64,000 nucleotides of DNA from Conyzicola nivalis (GCF_014639655.1 NZ_BMGB01000001.1:372001-436000); one strand, 5' to 3'. Positions 16,978-30,863 are shown, numbered from the stretch's first letter. Program-made: numbers and translations. Notes: generated by a model from the sequence alone, not told the origin.

Positions 16978-18321
16978 GTGGAATCCGTCCTTCTCTATGT
17001 GCTCGGCATACTCGTCGTCGTCGTCGGCCTAGCGCTGTCGATCGGCCTGCACGAGGTTGGCCACCTCCTGCCCGCAAAACTCTTCGGGGTGAGGGTGGGC
17101 CAGTACATGATCGGCTTCGGTCCGACGCTCTGGTCGCGCCGGTTCGGCGAGACCGAGTACGGCCTCAAGGCAATCCCGATGGGCGGCTACATCTCGATGG
17201 CGGGCATGTACCCGCCGGCGAAAGACGGCACCGTTTCGGCGCGCACCGCGAGCACCGGCTTCTTCCAGACGCTGGTTCAGGATGCGAGAACGGCGAGTGC
17301 GGAGACCGTAGTGGTCGGGCAGGAGGAGCGCGTCTTCTACCGGCTCGCCGTGTGGAAGCGCATCGTCATCATGCTCGGCGGGCCCGTGATGAACCTGCTG
17401 ATCGGCATCGTGCTCTACGCCGTGCTGCTCATGGGCTTCGGCGCCCAGCAGGTCTCCACGACGATCGGCAGCGTCTCCGAGTGCGTCGTGAGCCAGACGA
17501 GTGAGAGCACCGACGGCGGCACGGAGTGTTCGGCCGGCGACACCGAGGCCCCAGGGGCGGCGGCCGGCATCCTGCCCGGCGACAAGCTCGTGAGCCTCGA
17601 CGGCACCACGATCACCGAGTGGGACCAGGCCACGGCGATCATCCGCGACTCCGCGGGAGACGACCTCACCATCGTCGTAGAGCGCGACGGCGAGACCGTG
17701 ACGCTCACCTCGGTCCCGCTGCTCACCGAGCGCTACGTCTACGACGCCGACGGTGCGATCGTCGAAGACTCCGACGGCAACTCGGTCACCGAAGAGGTCG
17801 GCTTCCTCGGCATCGGCCCAGCCTACGAGACCGTCAAACAGCCGATCACCGCCGTGCTGCCCGCCGTCGGCGACAACATCGGTCGCGTCGGCCACATGAT
17901 CCTGAACCTGCCCGAGCGCCTCGTCGACGTCGTGAACGCCGCCTTCGGGACCGAGGAACGCGACCCCAACGGCCCGATCAGTGTCGTCGGCGTCGGACGC
18001 CTGGCCGGCGAGATCTCGAGCCTCGACACCATCCCGATCGTCGACAAGGCGTCCGGGCTCATCGGTCTGCTCGCGTCGCTGAACATCGCGCTGTTCGTGT
18101 TCAACCTGGTTCCGCTCATGCCCCTCGACGGCGGCCACGTCGCCGGCGCGCTGTGGGAGGGCATCCGTCGCTTCTTCGCGAAGCTGTTCGGCCGCAAAGA
18201 CCCGGGCCCCGTCGACATCGCCAAGCTCGTACCACTCACCCTCGTGGTCGTCGTGCTGCTCGGCAGCATGAGCGCGCTGCTCATCTACGCCGACCTGGTT
18301 AAGCCGATCAGCATCCTCTAG
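16978..18321 (+). CDS. rseP: Site-2 (M50) intramembrane zinc metalloprotease
   Basis: 447 residues. Zinc ligands HEVGH in the first helix and the third ligand in LMPLDGGH near the C-terminus; a PDZ domain near 185-245 ([15 protein letters not shown]); four membrane helices. RseP/Rip1-type proteases cut membrane-bound anti-sigma factors and signal peptides. Two insertions relative to short homologues lie after helix 1 and around the PDZ. Conserved between dxr and ispG in actinobacteria. Confidence 0.93.
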   Translation: MESVLLYVLGILVVVVGLALSIGLHEVGHLLPAKLFGVRVGQYMIGFGPTLWSRRFGETEYGLKAIPMGGYISMAGMYPPAKDGTVSARTASTGFFQTLVQDARTASAETVVVGQEERVFYRLAVWKRIVIMLGGPVMNLLIGIVLYAVLLMGFGAQQVSTTIGSVSECVVSQTSESTDGGTECSAGDTEAPGAAAGILPGDKLVSLDGTTITEWDQATAIIRDSAGDDLTIVVERDGETVTLTSVPLLTERYVYDADGAIVEDSDGNSVTEEVGFLGIGPAYETVKQPITAVLPAVGDNIGRVGHMILNLPERLVDVVNAAFGTEERDPNGPISVVGVGRLAGEISSLDTIPIVDKASGLIGLLASLNIALFVFNLVPLMPLDGGHVAGALWEGIRRFFAKLFGRKDPGPVDIAKLVPLTLVVVVLLGSMSALLIYADLVKPISIL

Positions 18322-18348
18322 TGCCAGCGCACACCGACCTCCCGAAAG

Positions 18349-18354
18349 TAGAAT
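18349..18354 (+). promoter_or_regulatory. -10 box TAGAAT of ispG
   Basis: Seven bases before GTG 18362; predicts a leaderless message. Confidence 0.55.
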
Positions 18355-18361
18355 CGACAAC

Positions 18362-19510
18362 GTGCCTGCCATAAACCTCGGACTCCCCAAAGCCCCCAAC
18401 GTCCTCACCCCCCGCCGAAAGACCCGCCAGATCAAGGTCGGCAAGGTCGGAGTGGGCAGCGAGTCCCAAGTCAGCGTGCAGTCGATGACCACCACGCAGA
18501 CGACCAACATCAACGCCACCCTGCAGCAGATCGCCGAACTGACGGCGACCGGCTGCGACATCGTGCGCGTGGCCGTTCCGCATCAGGACGACGCGGACGT
18601 GCTGCACATCATCGCGTCGAAGAGCCAGCTGCCGATCATCGCCGACATCCACTTCCAGCCCCGCTACGTCTACTCGGCGATCGATGCGGGTGTCGGCGCC
18701 GTGCGCGTCAACCCGGGCAACATCCGCAAGTTCGACGATCAGGTCGGCAAGATCGCCGCGGCAGCGAAGGCCGCGGGCGTCTCGATCCGCATCGGCGTCA
18801 ACGCCGGTTCGCTCGAACCGAGCCTGCTGCAGAAGTACGGCAAGGCCACCCCCGAGGCCCTCGTCGAGAGCGCCGTCTGGGAGGCGAGCCTGTTCGAGGA
18901 GCACGACTTCCACGACTTCAAGATCTCGGTCAAGCACAACGACCCCGTCACGATGGTTAAGGCCTACCGCCTGCTCGCCGAGCGCGGCGACTGGCCGCTG
19001 CACCTCGGTGTCACCGAGGCCGGCCCCGAGTTCCAGGGCACCATCAAGAGCGCCACCGCCTTCGGCCTGCTTCTCGGCGAGGGCATCGGCGACACCATCC
19101 GTGTCTCGCTGTCCGCCCCTCCCGCGCAGGAGGTCAAGGTGGGCCTGCAGATCCTGCAGTCCCTCGGGCTGCGCGAGCGCAAGCTCGAGATCGTGTCCTG
19201 CCCGAGCTGCGGACGCGCCCAGGTCGACGTCTACAAGCTCGCCAACGACGTGACCGAGGGGCTCGAGAAGATGACCGTGCCGCTGCGCGTCGCCGTCATG
19301 GGCTGCGTCGTGAACGGACCGGGCGAGGCCCGGGAGGCAGACCTCGGCGTCGCGAGCGGAAACGGTCGCGGCCAGATCTTCGTCAAGGGCGAGGTCATCA
19401 AGACCGTGCCGGAGGCCGACATCGTCGCCACACTGATCGAGGAGGCCAACCGCCTCGCCGCCGAGATGCCGGTGGGTGCCACGGGTTCGCCGGTAGTCGT
19501 CACGCCGTAG
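18362..19510 (+). CDS. ispG: 4-hydroxy-3-methylbut-2-en-1-yl diphosphate synthase
   Basis: 382 residues. Converts methylerythritol cyclodiphosphate to HMBPP in the MEP pathway using a [4Fe-4S] cluster. Cluster cysteines are in [16 protein letters not shown] and [18 protein letters not shown]; the N-terminal TIM-barrel part carries VQSMTTTQT. Length is standard for the two-domain bacterial enzyme. It follows rseP after a 40-bp gap holding its own -10 box. Confidence 0.96.
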   Translation: MPAINLGLPKAPNVLTPRRKTRQIKVGKVGVGSESQVSVQSMTTTQTTNINATLQQIAELTATGCDIVRVAVPHQDDADVLHIIASKSQLPIIADIHFQPRYVYSAIDAGVGAVRVNPGNIRKFDDQVGKIAAAAKAAGVSIRIGVNAGSLEPSLLQKYGKATPEALVESAVWEASLFEEHDFHDFKISVKHNDPVTMVKAYRLLAERGDWPLHLGVTEAGPEFQGTIKSATAFGLLLGEGIGDTIRVSLSAPPAQEVKVGLQILQSLGLRERKLEIVSCPSCGRAQVDVYKLANDVTEGLEKMTVPLRVAVMGCVVNGPGEAREADLGVASGNGRGQIFVKGEVIKTVPEADIVATLIEEANRLAAEMPVGATGSPVVVTP

Positions 19511-19541
19511 GCCGAGTCTCTGCGCTCCGAGATTGCTCAAC

Positions 19542-19547
19542 TAGAAT
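19542..19547 (+). promoter_or_regulatory. -10 box TAGAAT of proS
   Basis: Six bases before GTG 19554; predicts a leaderless message. Confidence 0.55.
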
Positions 19548-19553
19548 CGCCGG

Positions 19554-21313
19554 GTGTCTACTCGTCTCTCGCAGCTCTTCGTCCGCACCCTCCGTGAAGA
19601 TCCCGTCGATGCGGAGGTGGCCAGCCACCGCCTGCTCGTGCGTGCGGGCTACATCCGCCGCCAGGCGCCCGGAATCTACGCCTGGCTGCCGCTCGGCCTC
19701 AAGGTAAAGCGCAAGATCGAGGCCATCATCCGCGAGGAGATGGAGGCCGCCGGCGCCCAGGAAGTGCACTTCCCCGGTCTGCTGCCGCGCGAACCCTACG
19801 AGACCACGGGCCGCTGGACCGAGTACGGCGACAACCTCTTCCGCCTCACCGACCGCAAGGGCGCCGACTACCTGCTCGCGCCGACGCACGAGGAAGTCTT
19901 CACGCTGCTCGTGAAAGACCTCTACTCGTCGTACAAAGACCTGCCGCTCTCGATCTACCAGATCCAGGACAAGTACCGCGACGAGGCACGCTCCCGCGGC
20001 GGACTGCTGCGCGGCCGCGAGTTCACGATGAAGGACGCCTACAGCTTCGACTACACCGACGCGGGGCTCGATCTCAGCTACCAGGCCCAGCGCGACGCCT
20101 ACGAGCGCATCTTCGCGCGCCTCGGGCTCGAGTACGTCATCGTCAAGGCCGACGCCGGGGCGATGGGCGGAAGCCGCTCCGAAGAATTCCTGCACCCCAC
20201 GCCGGTGGGAGAAGACACTTTCGTGCGAACGGATGGCGGCTACGCCGCGAACGTGGAAGCGTTCACGACGGTCGTGCCCGACGCCCTCCCCGTCGACGGC
20301 CTGCCCGAGGCCCGCGTGTTCGACTCGCCCAACACGCCGACCATCCAGACGCTCGTCGACCTGGCCAACGCCGAGCAGCCCCGCGCCGACCGGCCGTGGA
20401 CCGCGGCCGACACGCTCAAGAACGTCGTGCTCGCGCTCGTGAATCTCGACGGCACGCGCGAACTCGTCGTCGTCGGCCTGCCCGGCGACCGCGAGGTCGA
20501 CCTCAAGCGCGTCGAGGTGGCGTTCGCTCCCGCCGAAGTGGAAGCAGCAGGCGAGAGCGACTTCGCGAAGTACCCGCTGCTGGTCAAGGGCTACATCGGA
20601 CCGTGGTCGAGTGTCGGGCCCGTGCTGGGCACCGAGTCATCCAGTGGCATCCGCTACCTGCTCGACCCCCGTGTCGTCGACGGGACCCAGTGGATCACCG
20701 GCGCGAACGTCGACCAGAAGCACGTGCTCGGACTCGTCGCCGGCCGCGACTTCGTCGGCGACGGCGTCGTCGAGGCCTCGGACGTACGGGTCGGCGACCC
20801 GGCGCCCGACGGTTCCGGCTCGGTCGAGCTCGCCCGCGGTATGGAGATCGGCCACGTCTTCCAGCTCGGCCGCAAGTACGCCGAGGCGCTCGGCCTCAAG
20901 GTGCTCGACGAGAACGGCAAGCAGGTCACGGTGACCATGGGCTCGTACGGCATCGGCGTGACGCGCGTGCTCGCGGTGATCGCCGAGAGCACCAACGACG
21001 GAAAGGGCCTGCTGTGGCCCGCCGAGGTGAGCCCCTTCGACGTGCATGTCGTGGCCGCTGGCAAGGAGCCGGTGGTCTGGGAGACGGCCGAGGCCCTCGT
21101 GACGGCGCTCGAGGGGAAGGGCAAGGACGTGCTGTTCGACGACCGCCCCAAGGTCTCGCCGGGCGTCAAGTTCGGCGATGCCGAACTGCTGGGCGTTCCG
21201 CTCATCGTGATCGTCGGTCGCGGTGCCGTCGACGGCAACGTCGAGCTGTGGGACCGCCGCACGAACGAACGCACGCCGTACACGGTCGCCGAGCTCGTCG
21301 AGGTCCTGTCGAA

Positions 21314-21317
<4 letters not shown>
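19554..21317 (+). CDS. proS: Prolyl-tRNA synthetase (bacterial type)
   Basis: 587 residues. Class II synthetase: motif 1 region [14 protein letters not shown], motif 2 in [20 protein letters not shown], motif 3 in [17 protein letters not shown], and a C-terminal anticodon-binding domain. An insertion between motifs 2 and 3 (about 230-395) corresponds to the INS editing domain that hydrolyses Ala-tRNA(Pro). The stop overlaps the moxR start (GTGA), coupling a housekeeping gene to the following envelope operon. Confidence 0.96.
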
Positions 21318-22312
<995 letters not shown>

Positions 22313-22319
22313 GCCCCGT

Positions 22320-23207
22320 GTGACATCCCTGCTGCGTCGCGTCAAAACGACACTCTCGATCCGCGCGCACCGCAGGGTGCGCGGGCTGCTCGAGGGGGAG
22401 TACACGTCGGTCTTCCACGGGCGCAGTATGGAGTTCGACGACCTCCGGCCCTACGTCGCGGGCGACGAGGTGCGGGATATCGACTGGAAGGCTACGGCCA
22501 GGCTGCGCACGCCGATGACGAAGAGGTTCATCGCCTCGCGCAAGCACACGGTGCTCGTGATCGCCGATACCGGCCGCAATATGGCCGCCCTCGCCGAGCA
22601 CGGCGAGACGAAGCGCGACCTCGCGGTGCTCGCGGCGGGAACCGTCGGCTATCTCGCCATCCGGCACGGCGACCGGGTCGCCATGGTCGCGGGCGACGCC
22701 GACCACACCCTCTTCGTCGAACCGGCGTCGACCGAGGCGCACCTCGAGCGGATGCTGCAGAAGATCGACACGAACACTCGCGTCGATTCCGGCGCGAGCG
22801 ACCTGACCAGGCAGCTCGAGTACGCGGCGAAGGTGTTCCGCCGCCGCATGATCGTGTTCGTCATCGCCGACGACCGCGAGCTCGGCGCCGAAGAGCAGCG
22901 ACTCGTGCGCCGGCTGTGTGTGCAGCACGAGGTGCTCTGGCTGCGTATCGGCGACGCCGACCTGATGAAGCCCGAGTGGGGGAGCAGCGGAATGCACGAC
23001 GTACACGACGAAGCGTCGATCCCGGCGTTCCTGCGCGGGGACGCGTCGCTGCGGGCGGAGTTCAGAGCCGCGGTCGCCGAGAGTTCGGCCAGGGCGGAAG
23101 ACGTCTTCGAGAGCTTCGCCGTGAGCAGCCAGCGCGTGAGCAGCGAGGCGCAGGTCGTTCCGGGGCTGTTCCGGCTACTGGAGGTGCACCGTCATGCGCG
23201 TCGTTGA
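22320..23207 (+). CDS. DUF58 domain protein, MoxR partner
   Basis: 295 residues from GTG 22320, seven bases after the MoxR stop. The family motif YVAGDEVRDIDWKATARL is near residues 43-60, followed by a VWA-like alpha/beta domain. No membrane helix, so cytoplasmic or peripheral. Overlaps the next gene by 14 bases. It resembles the Bat-operon protein that pairs with MoxR. Confidence 0.92.
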   Translation: MTSLLRRVKTTLSIRAHRRVRGLLEGEYTSVFHGRSMEFDDLRPYVAGDEVRDIDWKATARLRTPMTKRFIASRKHTVLVIADTGRNMAALAEHGETKRDLAVLAAGTVGYLAIRHGDRVAMVAGDADHTLFVEPASTEAHLERMLQKIDTNTRVDSGASDLTRQLEYAAKVFRRRMIVFVIADDRELGAEEQRLVRRLCVQHEVLWLRIGDADLMKPEWGSSGMHDVHDEASIPAFLRGDASLRAEFRAAVAESSARAEDVFESFAVSSQRVSSEAQVVPGLFRLLEVHRHARR

Positions 23208-23694
23208 CACTCTGGTCGGTGCCGCGACGCTCACGGACGGCAGCTTCTACCCGCCCGTGCAGTACTCGCCGGTGTGGCTCGTGATCGGGGTCGTACTCGT
23301 CGCCCTCGTGATCGGCTGGCTCGTGTTCGTGCTGCTGCTCACGCGTCGCCGCGCCGAACCGTACGAATACGTCGGCTCTATTCCGCAGCTCACCGAGACC
23401 GTGCGCGATGCCTACCTCGCCCGCATCGACGATGTCGGACGCCGTTACGACGCCGGTGCCGTGACGTTCAGCGACGCCCACCACGAGCTCAGCGCCCTCG
23501 TGCGCTCGTTCGCCTCCGACGCGCAGGGTGTGCGCGCCCGGTTTATGACCCTCGACGACCTGCGCAGAACGCCGCACCGCGCCCTCGCCGAGACGGTGGA
23601 GCGCCTCTACCCCGGCGCGTTCAGCGGCAACACCGGCGGCCGCATCGACGACGCCATCGCCAGGGCCAGCGAGCTGGTGCGTACATGGAACTGA
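23194..23694 (+). CDS. Single-pass membrane protein of the MoxR operon
   Basis: 166 residues from ATG 23194 with GGAGGTG upstream. One strong helix (residues ~28-52), a short external N-terminus and a ~110-residue cytoplasmic tail of helical character. Its place between the DUF58 and VWA genes matches DUF4381-type small membrane proteins of Bat operons, but I cannot confirm the family by sequence. Overlaps the next start by ten bases. Confidence 0.78.
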   Translation: MRVVDTLVGAATLTDGSFYPPVQYSPVWLVIGVVLVALVIGWLVFVLLLTRRRAEPYEYVGSIPQLTETVRDAYLARIDDVGRRYDAGAVTFSDAHHELSALVRSFASDAQGVRARFMTLDDLRRTPHRALAETVERLYPGAFSGNTGGRIDDAIARASELVRTWN

Positions 23695-24671
23695 TCTTCT
23701 GGTGGATGCTCCCGCTCTGGCTGGTCGGGCTCGCCGCGGCCGTGGCGGTCGCCGCTGTGCTCGCGCGTCGCAGCCGGCGCCGCACGGCTCTGTCGCTGCC
23801 CATCGCCCACCGCGACCGCCTCACGGGCCTGCCGGGCTACGCGCGCGCGCTGCGCCGCTACCGCCGGCTGCTCGTCGGCCTCATCGCCAGCCTCCTCGTG
23901 CTGCTCGTGGGCGTGGCGCTCATCACGGCGCGGCCCGCCTCCGTGTCATCCGTTCAACCTAAACTCAGCAACCGCGACATCGTGCTCTGCCTCGACGTCT
24001 CGGGGTCGATGGTCGACTACGACAGAGAGGTGCTCGACGTGTTCGGCGAGCTGGCCGAACAGTTCACGGGGGAGCGCATCTCGCTCGTCGTGTTCAACGC
24101 CTCCGCGGTCACCCGGTTCCCGCTGACGAGCGACTACGAGTACATCGCCGACCAGTTCGCCGCGCTGCGCGACGACTTCGACTCCGAGACCAGCGACTAC
24201 TACCGCGGAACACTGTTCGGCAACGGCTCCTCGCTCGTCGGCGACGGACTCGCGTCGTGCGTCGTGCGCTTCGACACACCCGACGCCGAACGCAGCCGCT
24301 CGGTGATTCTGGTGACCGACAACCTCATCGCCGGCGAGCCGATCTTCACCCTGCCGGAGGCGGGAGCGCTCGCGCAGCAGCGGGGCGTCACCGTCTACGG
24401 CATCAACCCGGGCGACACCGACGCGAAGGCCTACCTTGACGACCTGGCGGTCGAGTTCCGCACGGTGGTGGAGGGCACACAGGGCTCGTACTTCGCGCTC
24501 GACGACCCGAAGGCCATCCCGTCTATCGTCGACGAGATCACCTCCCAGCAGGCCGCCGAGATGGTGGGGGAACCGCAGATCGTGCTCACCGACCGGCCCG
24601 AGGTGCCCGTGCTCATCGCCTTCCTCGGGCTCGCGGGGCTGTTCGTCTTCGCTTGGAGGTTGCGCCGATGA
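23685..24671 (+). CDS. VWA-domain membrane protein (BatA-like)
   Basis: 328 residues from ATG 23685. Two N-terminal helices, a VWA domain from about residue 97 with an intact metal-ion-dependent adhesion site (LDVSGSM), and a C-terminal helix (VLIAFLGLAGLFVFAW) with a short basic tail. The VWA domain should face outside. Its stop overlaps the next start (ATGA). Confidence 0.9.
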   Translation: MELIFWWMLPLWLVGLAAAVAVAAVLARRSRRRTALSLPIAHRDRLTGLPGYARALRRYRRLLVGLIASLLVLLVGVALITARPASVSSVQPKLSNRDIVLCLDVSGSMVDYDREVLDVFGELAEQFTGERISLVVFNASAVTRFPLTSDYEYIADQFAALRDDFDSETSDYYRGTLFGNGSSLVGDGLASCVVRFDTPDAERSRSVILVTDNLIAGEPIFTLPEAGALAQQRGVTVYGINPGDTDAKAYLDDLAVEFRTVVEGTQGSYFALDDPKAIPSIVDEITSQQAAEMVGEPQIVLTDRPEVPVLIAFLGLAGLFVFAWRLRR

Positions 24672-25690
24672 CCTTCGACTCGCTCGTACCGCTGTGGTTG
24701 CTCGTTCTCCTGGCCGCCGTCTTCGCCGCGTTCGCCGTCTGGCGCATCCTGCGGGCACCGTCCGTGCGGGTCGGCGTCGCGTGGGTGGCGCGCATCGCCG
24801 CCGTGGTTTTGCTGGCCGCGGTGGCGGCGCAGCCCATCATCCCTGCACCGCCCGCGCAGCGCTCCGTGGCCGAGGGCGGACTCGAGGTCTACATCGCGGT
24901 CGACACCACCAGCAGTATGGCCGCGGAAGACTGGGCCGGCGGCGCCCCGCGGCTCGACGGCGTCAAGGCCGACATCCGAGCGATCGCCCAGCAGCTCGAC
25001 GGGGCGAGCTTCTCGCTCGTCACCTTCGACGGTGCCGTGGTGCAGCGGGTGCCGTTGACGACGGATGCCACGGCTCTCGTCTCCGCGGGTGACGTGCTCA
25101 CGCAGGAGGTCACCGCGTACTCGCTCGGCAGCAGCGTCGACGAGCCCGTCGCCGTGCTCGGCGAGATCCTCGGTGAGGCCGCCGCCGAGAACCCGCGCCA
25201 GAGACGGGTGCTGTTCTACCTCGGCGACGGCGAACAGACCTCCGGAGCCGTGCCGGGCAGCTTCGAGTCGCTCGCCCCCCTGCTCAGCGGGGGAGCCGTG
25301 CTGGGCTACGGCACGGCCGAGGGCGGCCCCATGCGCCAGTTCGACGGCGGCTACGTCGACCCGGCGGCACCGGCGCCCTACATCCAGGACTACAGCGCGG
25401 GGGAACCGGTCGACGCGATCTCGCGCATCGACGAGGAGCAGCTCGCCGAGATCGCCGCCCAGCTCGGTGTCGGCTACACGCAGCGCACCGCCGCCTCGAG
25501 CATCGAGCCGGTCTTGGCCGAGTTCGACGTGGGCGATGCGGACATCACCGAGGGCGCCCGCGGGGTGCGCACCGAGCTCTACTGGATTCCGGCGATCCCG
25601 CTCGGTCTCCTCGCCCTCGTCGAGATCGTGCTGCTGGGCGGCGCCCTCGCCGAGTTGAAGCCCAAGGGAAGACGGGAGGTGACCACGTGA
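24668..25690 (+). CDS. VWA-domain membrane protein (BatB-like)
   Basis: 340 residues. Two N-terminal helices, a VWA domain with a MIDAS variant DTTSSM near residue 78 (second position Thr instead of Ser, still a metal ligand type), and a C-terminal helix (IPLGLLALVEIVLLGGAL). Partner of the preceding VWA protein; such pairs probably assemble with MoxR and DUF58 in the membrane. Ends in a GTGA overlap. Confidence 0.9.
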   Translation: MTFDSLVPLWLLVLLAAVFAAFAVWRILRAPSVRVGVAWVARIAAVVLLAAVAAQPIIPAPPAQRSVAEGGLEVYIAVDTTSSMAAEDWAGGAPRLDGVKADIRAIAQQLDGASFSLVTFDGAVVQRVPLTTDATALVSAGDVLTQEVTAYSLGSSVDEPVAVLGEILGEAAAENPRQRRVLFYLGDGEQTSGAVPGSFESLAPLLSGGAVLGYGTAEGGPMRQFDGGYVDPAAPAPYIQDYSAGEPVDAISRIDEEQLAEIAAQLGVGYTQRTAASSIEPVLAEFDVGDADITEGARGVRTELYWIPAIPLGLLALVEIVLLGGALAELKPKGRREVTT

Positions 25691-26400
25691 GCTCGCACGC
25701 GCACCAGGACGACACGCGCGCCCGGCGTCGGCGCCGCGCCAAGTACCTGCTCTGGTCGCTGCCCGTTCTCGTCGCACTGCTCTACCTGGCCGTGCGGCTG
25801 ATCGGGCTCTCCGTGGTGAACCAGACCGCCATCGACCTGTACGACTCCGGCCTGTACGAGGCGAGCGAGGACCGTTCGACGAGCCTGCTCGATCAGCAGA
25901 TCGTCGAGCCCTACCTGCCATGGTTCAACCGTGGCGATGCCAAGGCGGCGCAGGAGGAGTACACCGACGCGGTCGACGACTTCGAACGCGCCCTTGAGCT
26001 CGCCCCCGCCGAGCGCCAGTGCGATGTCCGCGTCAATCTCGCCCTCAGCTGGGAGCGGCTCGGCGACATCTACTCCGCCGCCGGTTTCCCCGACGGCGCG
26101 AAGCAGCTCTACGAGGCGTCGCTCGCCGTCATCGCCGAGGGGGAGGACTGCGTGCCGCCCGAGCCGTCCGGAGTCGACCTGACCGAGGCCGGCCCGCGTG
26201 TGCAGGGCAAGATCGACCAGGCCGAGCAGCAGAGCCAGGCCGCCGATCCCGGCGGGGACACCGACTCCGGCGGCCTCGACCAGCAGCTCGACGAGCTCGG
26301 GCAGAAGGGGCAGGCGGGGGAGCAGGACCTGCAGAACGGCGAGTCGCTCGACCGGGGCGAAGACAGCGGAAACCAGGGCTTCCCGCTCAAACCGTGGTGA
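25687..26400 (+). CDS. TPR-containing membrane protein (BatC-like)
   Basis: 237 residues from GTG 25687. A basic N-terminus, one helix (YLLWSLPVLVALLYLAVRL), then a tetratricopeptide-like segment (AQEEYTDAVDDFERALELAP...CDVRVNLALSWERLGDIY) and a Gln/Asp/Gly-rich disordered tail. Last gene of the MoxR operon. The TPR module probably docks another envelope protein. No obvious hairpin terminator follows before the nusA promoter. Confidence 0.85.
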   Translation: MSSHAHQDDTRARRRRRAKYLLWSLPVLVALLYLAVRLIGLSVVNQTAIDLYDSGLYEASEDRSTSLLDQQIVEPYLPWFNRGDAKAAQEEYTDAVDDFERALELAPAERQCDVRVNLALSWERLGDIYSAAGFPDGAKQLYEASLAVIAEGEDCVPPEPSGVDLTEAGPRVQGKIDQAEQQSQAADPGGDTDSGGLDQQLDELGQKGQAGEQDLQNGESLDRGEDSGNQGFPLKPW

Positions 26401-26446
26401 CCGGAGCGGGCGCGCGGTAGGCGATGCGGGTGCGGCTCGGGTAACT

Positions 26447-26506
26447 TAGTCTTCAGGTATTCGCGACCCAGAGGCCGCGGACCAACAAAAACCTGAATAG
26501 TGGAGG
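26447..26506 (+). promoter_or_regulatory. nusA promoter and leader
   Basis: -10 candidates TAACTT (26442-26447) and TAGTCT (26447-26452). The ~54-base leader contains TTCAGGT (26452-26458) complementary to ACCTGAA (26491-26497), which lies just before the TGGAGG ribosome-binding site (26501-26506). No rimP gene is present upstream. Confidence 0.4.
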
Positions 26507-26512
26507 CCCTCA

Positions 26513-27517
26513 GTGGACATCGATCTGAGCGTGCTGCGTCTCATGGAACGAGAGCGCGAGATTCCGTTCGAGGAACTCGTCGCGATTATCGAGCAGGCCA
26601 TTCTCACGGCCTATCTCAAGCACACCGAAGAGAACGAGCAGAAGCCGGGTGAGGGTGCGCCTACGAAGGCGCGCGTCCACCTGGACCGCAAGACCGGACA
26701 CGTGAGCGTGTTCGTTGCCGAGGTCGACGACGACGGAACCGTCATCGGCGAGGCGGAAGACAGCCCGAGCGACTTCGGCCGCATCGCCGCCTTCGCGGCG
26801 AAGCAGGTCATCAACCAGCGCCTGCGCGACATCGCCGACGAGCACATCCTCGGCGAATTCCGGGGCCGCGAGGGCGACATCGTCGCCGGCATCATCCAGC
26901 AGGGACCCAACCCGCGCATGATCCACGTCGACCTCGGCACGATCGAGGCGATCCTGCCGCCCGAAGAGCAGGTGCCGAGCGAAACGTACGCGCACGGTAG
27001 CCGGCTGCGCGTCTACGTGACGAGCGTCGCCAAGGGCGCCAAGGGTCCGCAGATCACCGTGAGCCGCACGCATCCGGCTCTCGTCCGCAAGCTCTTCGCA
27101 CTCGAGGTCCCCGAGATCGCGAGCGGTCTCGTCGAGATCACCTCGCTCGCCCGCGAGGCGGGACACCGCACCAAGATGGCCGTCCGCGCCACCGAGGCGG
27201 GCATCAACGCCAAGGGCTCGTGCATCGGCGAGCTCGGACAGCGCGTCCGCGCCGTGTCGGCCGAGCTGAACGACGAGAAGATCGACATCGTCGACTACTC
27301 CGAAGACCTTGCGACCTTCGTGGGCAACGCCCTGTCGCCGGCGCGCGTCACGAGCTCGTTCGTGATCGACCAGGCGACCAAGGCCGTCCGTGCCCTGGTT
27401 CCCGACTACCAGCTGTCGCTCGCGATCGGCAAAGAGGGCCAGAACGCCCGCCTCGCCGCGAAGCTCACCGGCGCCCGCATCGACATCCAGCCGGATTCGA
27501 TTCTCGAAGACAAGTAG
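26513..27517 (+). CDS. nusA: Transcription termination/antitermination factor NusA
   Basis: 334 residues from GTG 26513. N-terminal RNAP-binding domain, S1 domain (about 110-180) and two KH domains ending in [23 protein letters not shown]. Length fits short actinobacterial NusA without the C-terminal repeats of E. coli. It heads the nusA-ylxR-infB-rbfA gene group; a REP-like palindrome lies between it and ylxR. The usual rimP neighbour is missing. Confidence 0.96.
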   Translation: MDIDLSVLRLMEREREIPFEELVAIIEQAILTAYLKHTEENEQKPGEGAPTKARVHLDRKTGHVSVFVAEVDDDGTVIGEAEDSPSDFGRIAAFAAKQVINQRLRDIADEHILGEFRGREGDIVAGIIQQGPNPRMIHVDLGTIEAILPPEEQVPSETYAHGSRLRVYVTSVAKGAKGPQITVSRTHPALVRKLFALEVPEIASGLVEITSLAREAGHRTKMAVRATEAGINAKGSCIGELGQRVRAVSAELNDEKIDIVDYSEDLATFVGNALSPARVTSSFVIDQATKAVRALVPDYQLSLAIGKEGQNARLAAKLTGARIDIQPDSILEDK

Positions 27518-27521
27518 CTTT

Positions 27522-27570
27522 CCGGTCCCTGAGCTCGTCGGAGCGCCCCTTCGACAAGCTCAGGGACCGG
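27522..27570. repeat. REP-like palindrome, copy 2 (nusA-ylxR gap)
   Basis: Left arm CCGGTCCCTGAGCTCGTCG (27522-27540) and right arm CGACAAGCTCAGGGACCGG (27552-27570) pair with one G-T wobble and an 11-base loop. Same family as 11665-11709. It begins four bases after the nusA stop and lies inside a co-directional operon. Confidence 0.85.
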
Positions 27571-27599
27571 ACAGGCCCCGGCACTCATGAGGGGGTAGT

Positions 27600-27875
27600 A
27601 TGGAACCCGTTAGAACTTGCCTCGGCTGCCGAGTGCGCGCCGACCGTTCCTCCTTGTTGAGGGTGGTTGCTCGTGACGGTGTCGTCGTCGCCGATCCGTC
27701 GGCAACGCTTCCCGGCCGAGGTGCGTGGGTACATCCCACGGTTCAGTGCGTAGAAACCTCAGTGAAACGCAAGGCCTTCGGTCGAGCGTTTCGTTCGAGT
27801 GTCACGGTCGATACCGTGCGGCTTCTCGCAATTGGCGGAGTCTCCCAGAGACTCCATGAAGAACAGGCTGATTGA
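27600..27875 (+). CDS. ylxR: YlxR (DUF448) RNA-binding protein
   Basis: 91 residues. Family hallmarks [19 protein letters not shown] at the start and [10 protein letters not shown] in the middle. YlxR/RnpM proteins bind structured RNA, including RNase P RNA, and are encoded between nusA and infB in most Gram-positive bacteria. Standard length and position. Confidence 0.93.
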   Translation: MEPVRTCLGCRVRADRSSLLRVVARDGVVVADPSATLPGRGAWVHPTVQCVETSVKRKAFGRAFRSSVTVDTVRLLAIGGVSQRLHEEQAD

Positions 27876-27922
27876 CCTATGGACAACTAATGAGCGGCTC
27901 GAAATGAGTTCCGTCCACTAAT

Positions 27923-27959
27923 GGTCTGCCCCTGTCCGGGTGCAGACCCAGACAGGAGA
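27923..27959 (+). promoter_or_regulatory. infB leader with alternative pairings
   Basis: GGTCTGC (27923-27929) pairs with GCAGACC (27942-27948). Alternatively CCTGTC (27931-27936) pairs with GACAGG (27951-27956), which overlaps the ribosome-binding site AGGAGA (27954-27959). The second strand of B lies outside hairpin A while its first lies in the A loop, so the two compete sterically. Confidence 0.3.
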
Positions 27960-27962
27960 ATT

Positions 27963-30752
<2,790 letters not shown>

Positions 30753-30772
30753 TCCCCACGGTGTCATCGCTT

Positions 30773-30804
30773 GATTGGGCAGGTCGCTTGCGGCCTGCCC
30801 AATC
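30773..30804 (+). terminator. Hairpin after infB
   Basis: GATTGGGCAGG (30773-30783) pairs perfectly with CCTGCCCAATC (30794-30804) around a 10-base loop. No T run follows, so it may be a partial terminator or an RNA-stability element before rbfA. Confidence 0.6.
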
Positions 30805-30815
30805 GGCGCCTTAAT

Positions 30816-30847
30816 CAGCAGTATCGCTGAGCAGCAGTATCGCTAGA
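30816..30847 (+). repeat. 16-nt tandem duplication upstream of rbfA
   Basis: CAGCAGTATCGCT occurs at 30816-30828 and 30832-30844, spacing 16. Copies continue into TGAG and TAGA, so each carries a stop codon, as in the stop cassettes elsewhere, but this one is ~65 bases downstream of the infB stop. Confidence 0.7.
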
Positions 30848-30863
30848 CAACAGGGAGCACGAC

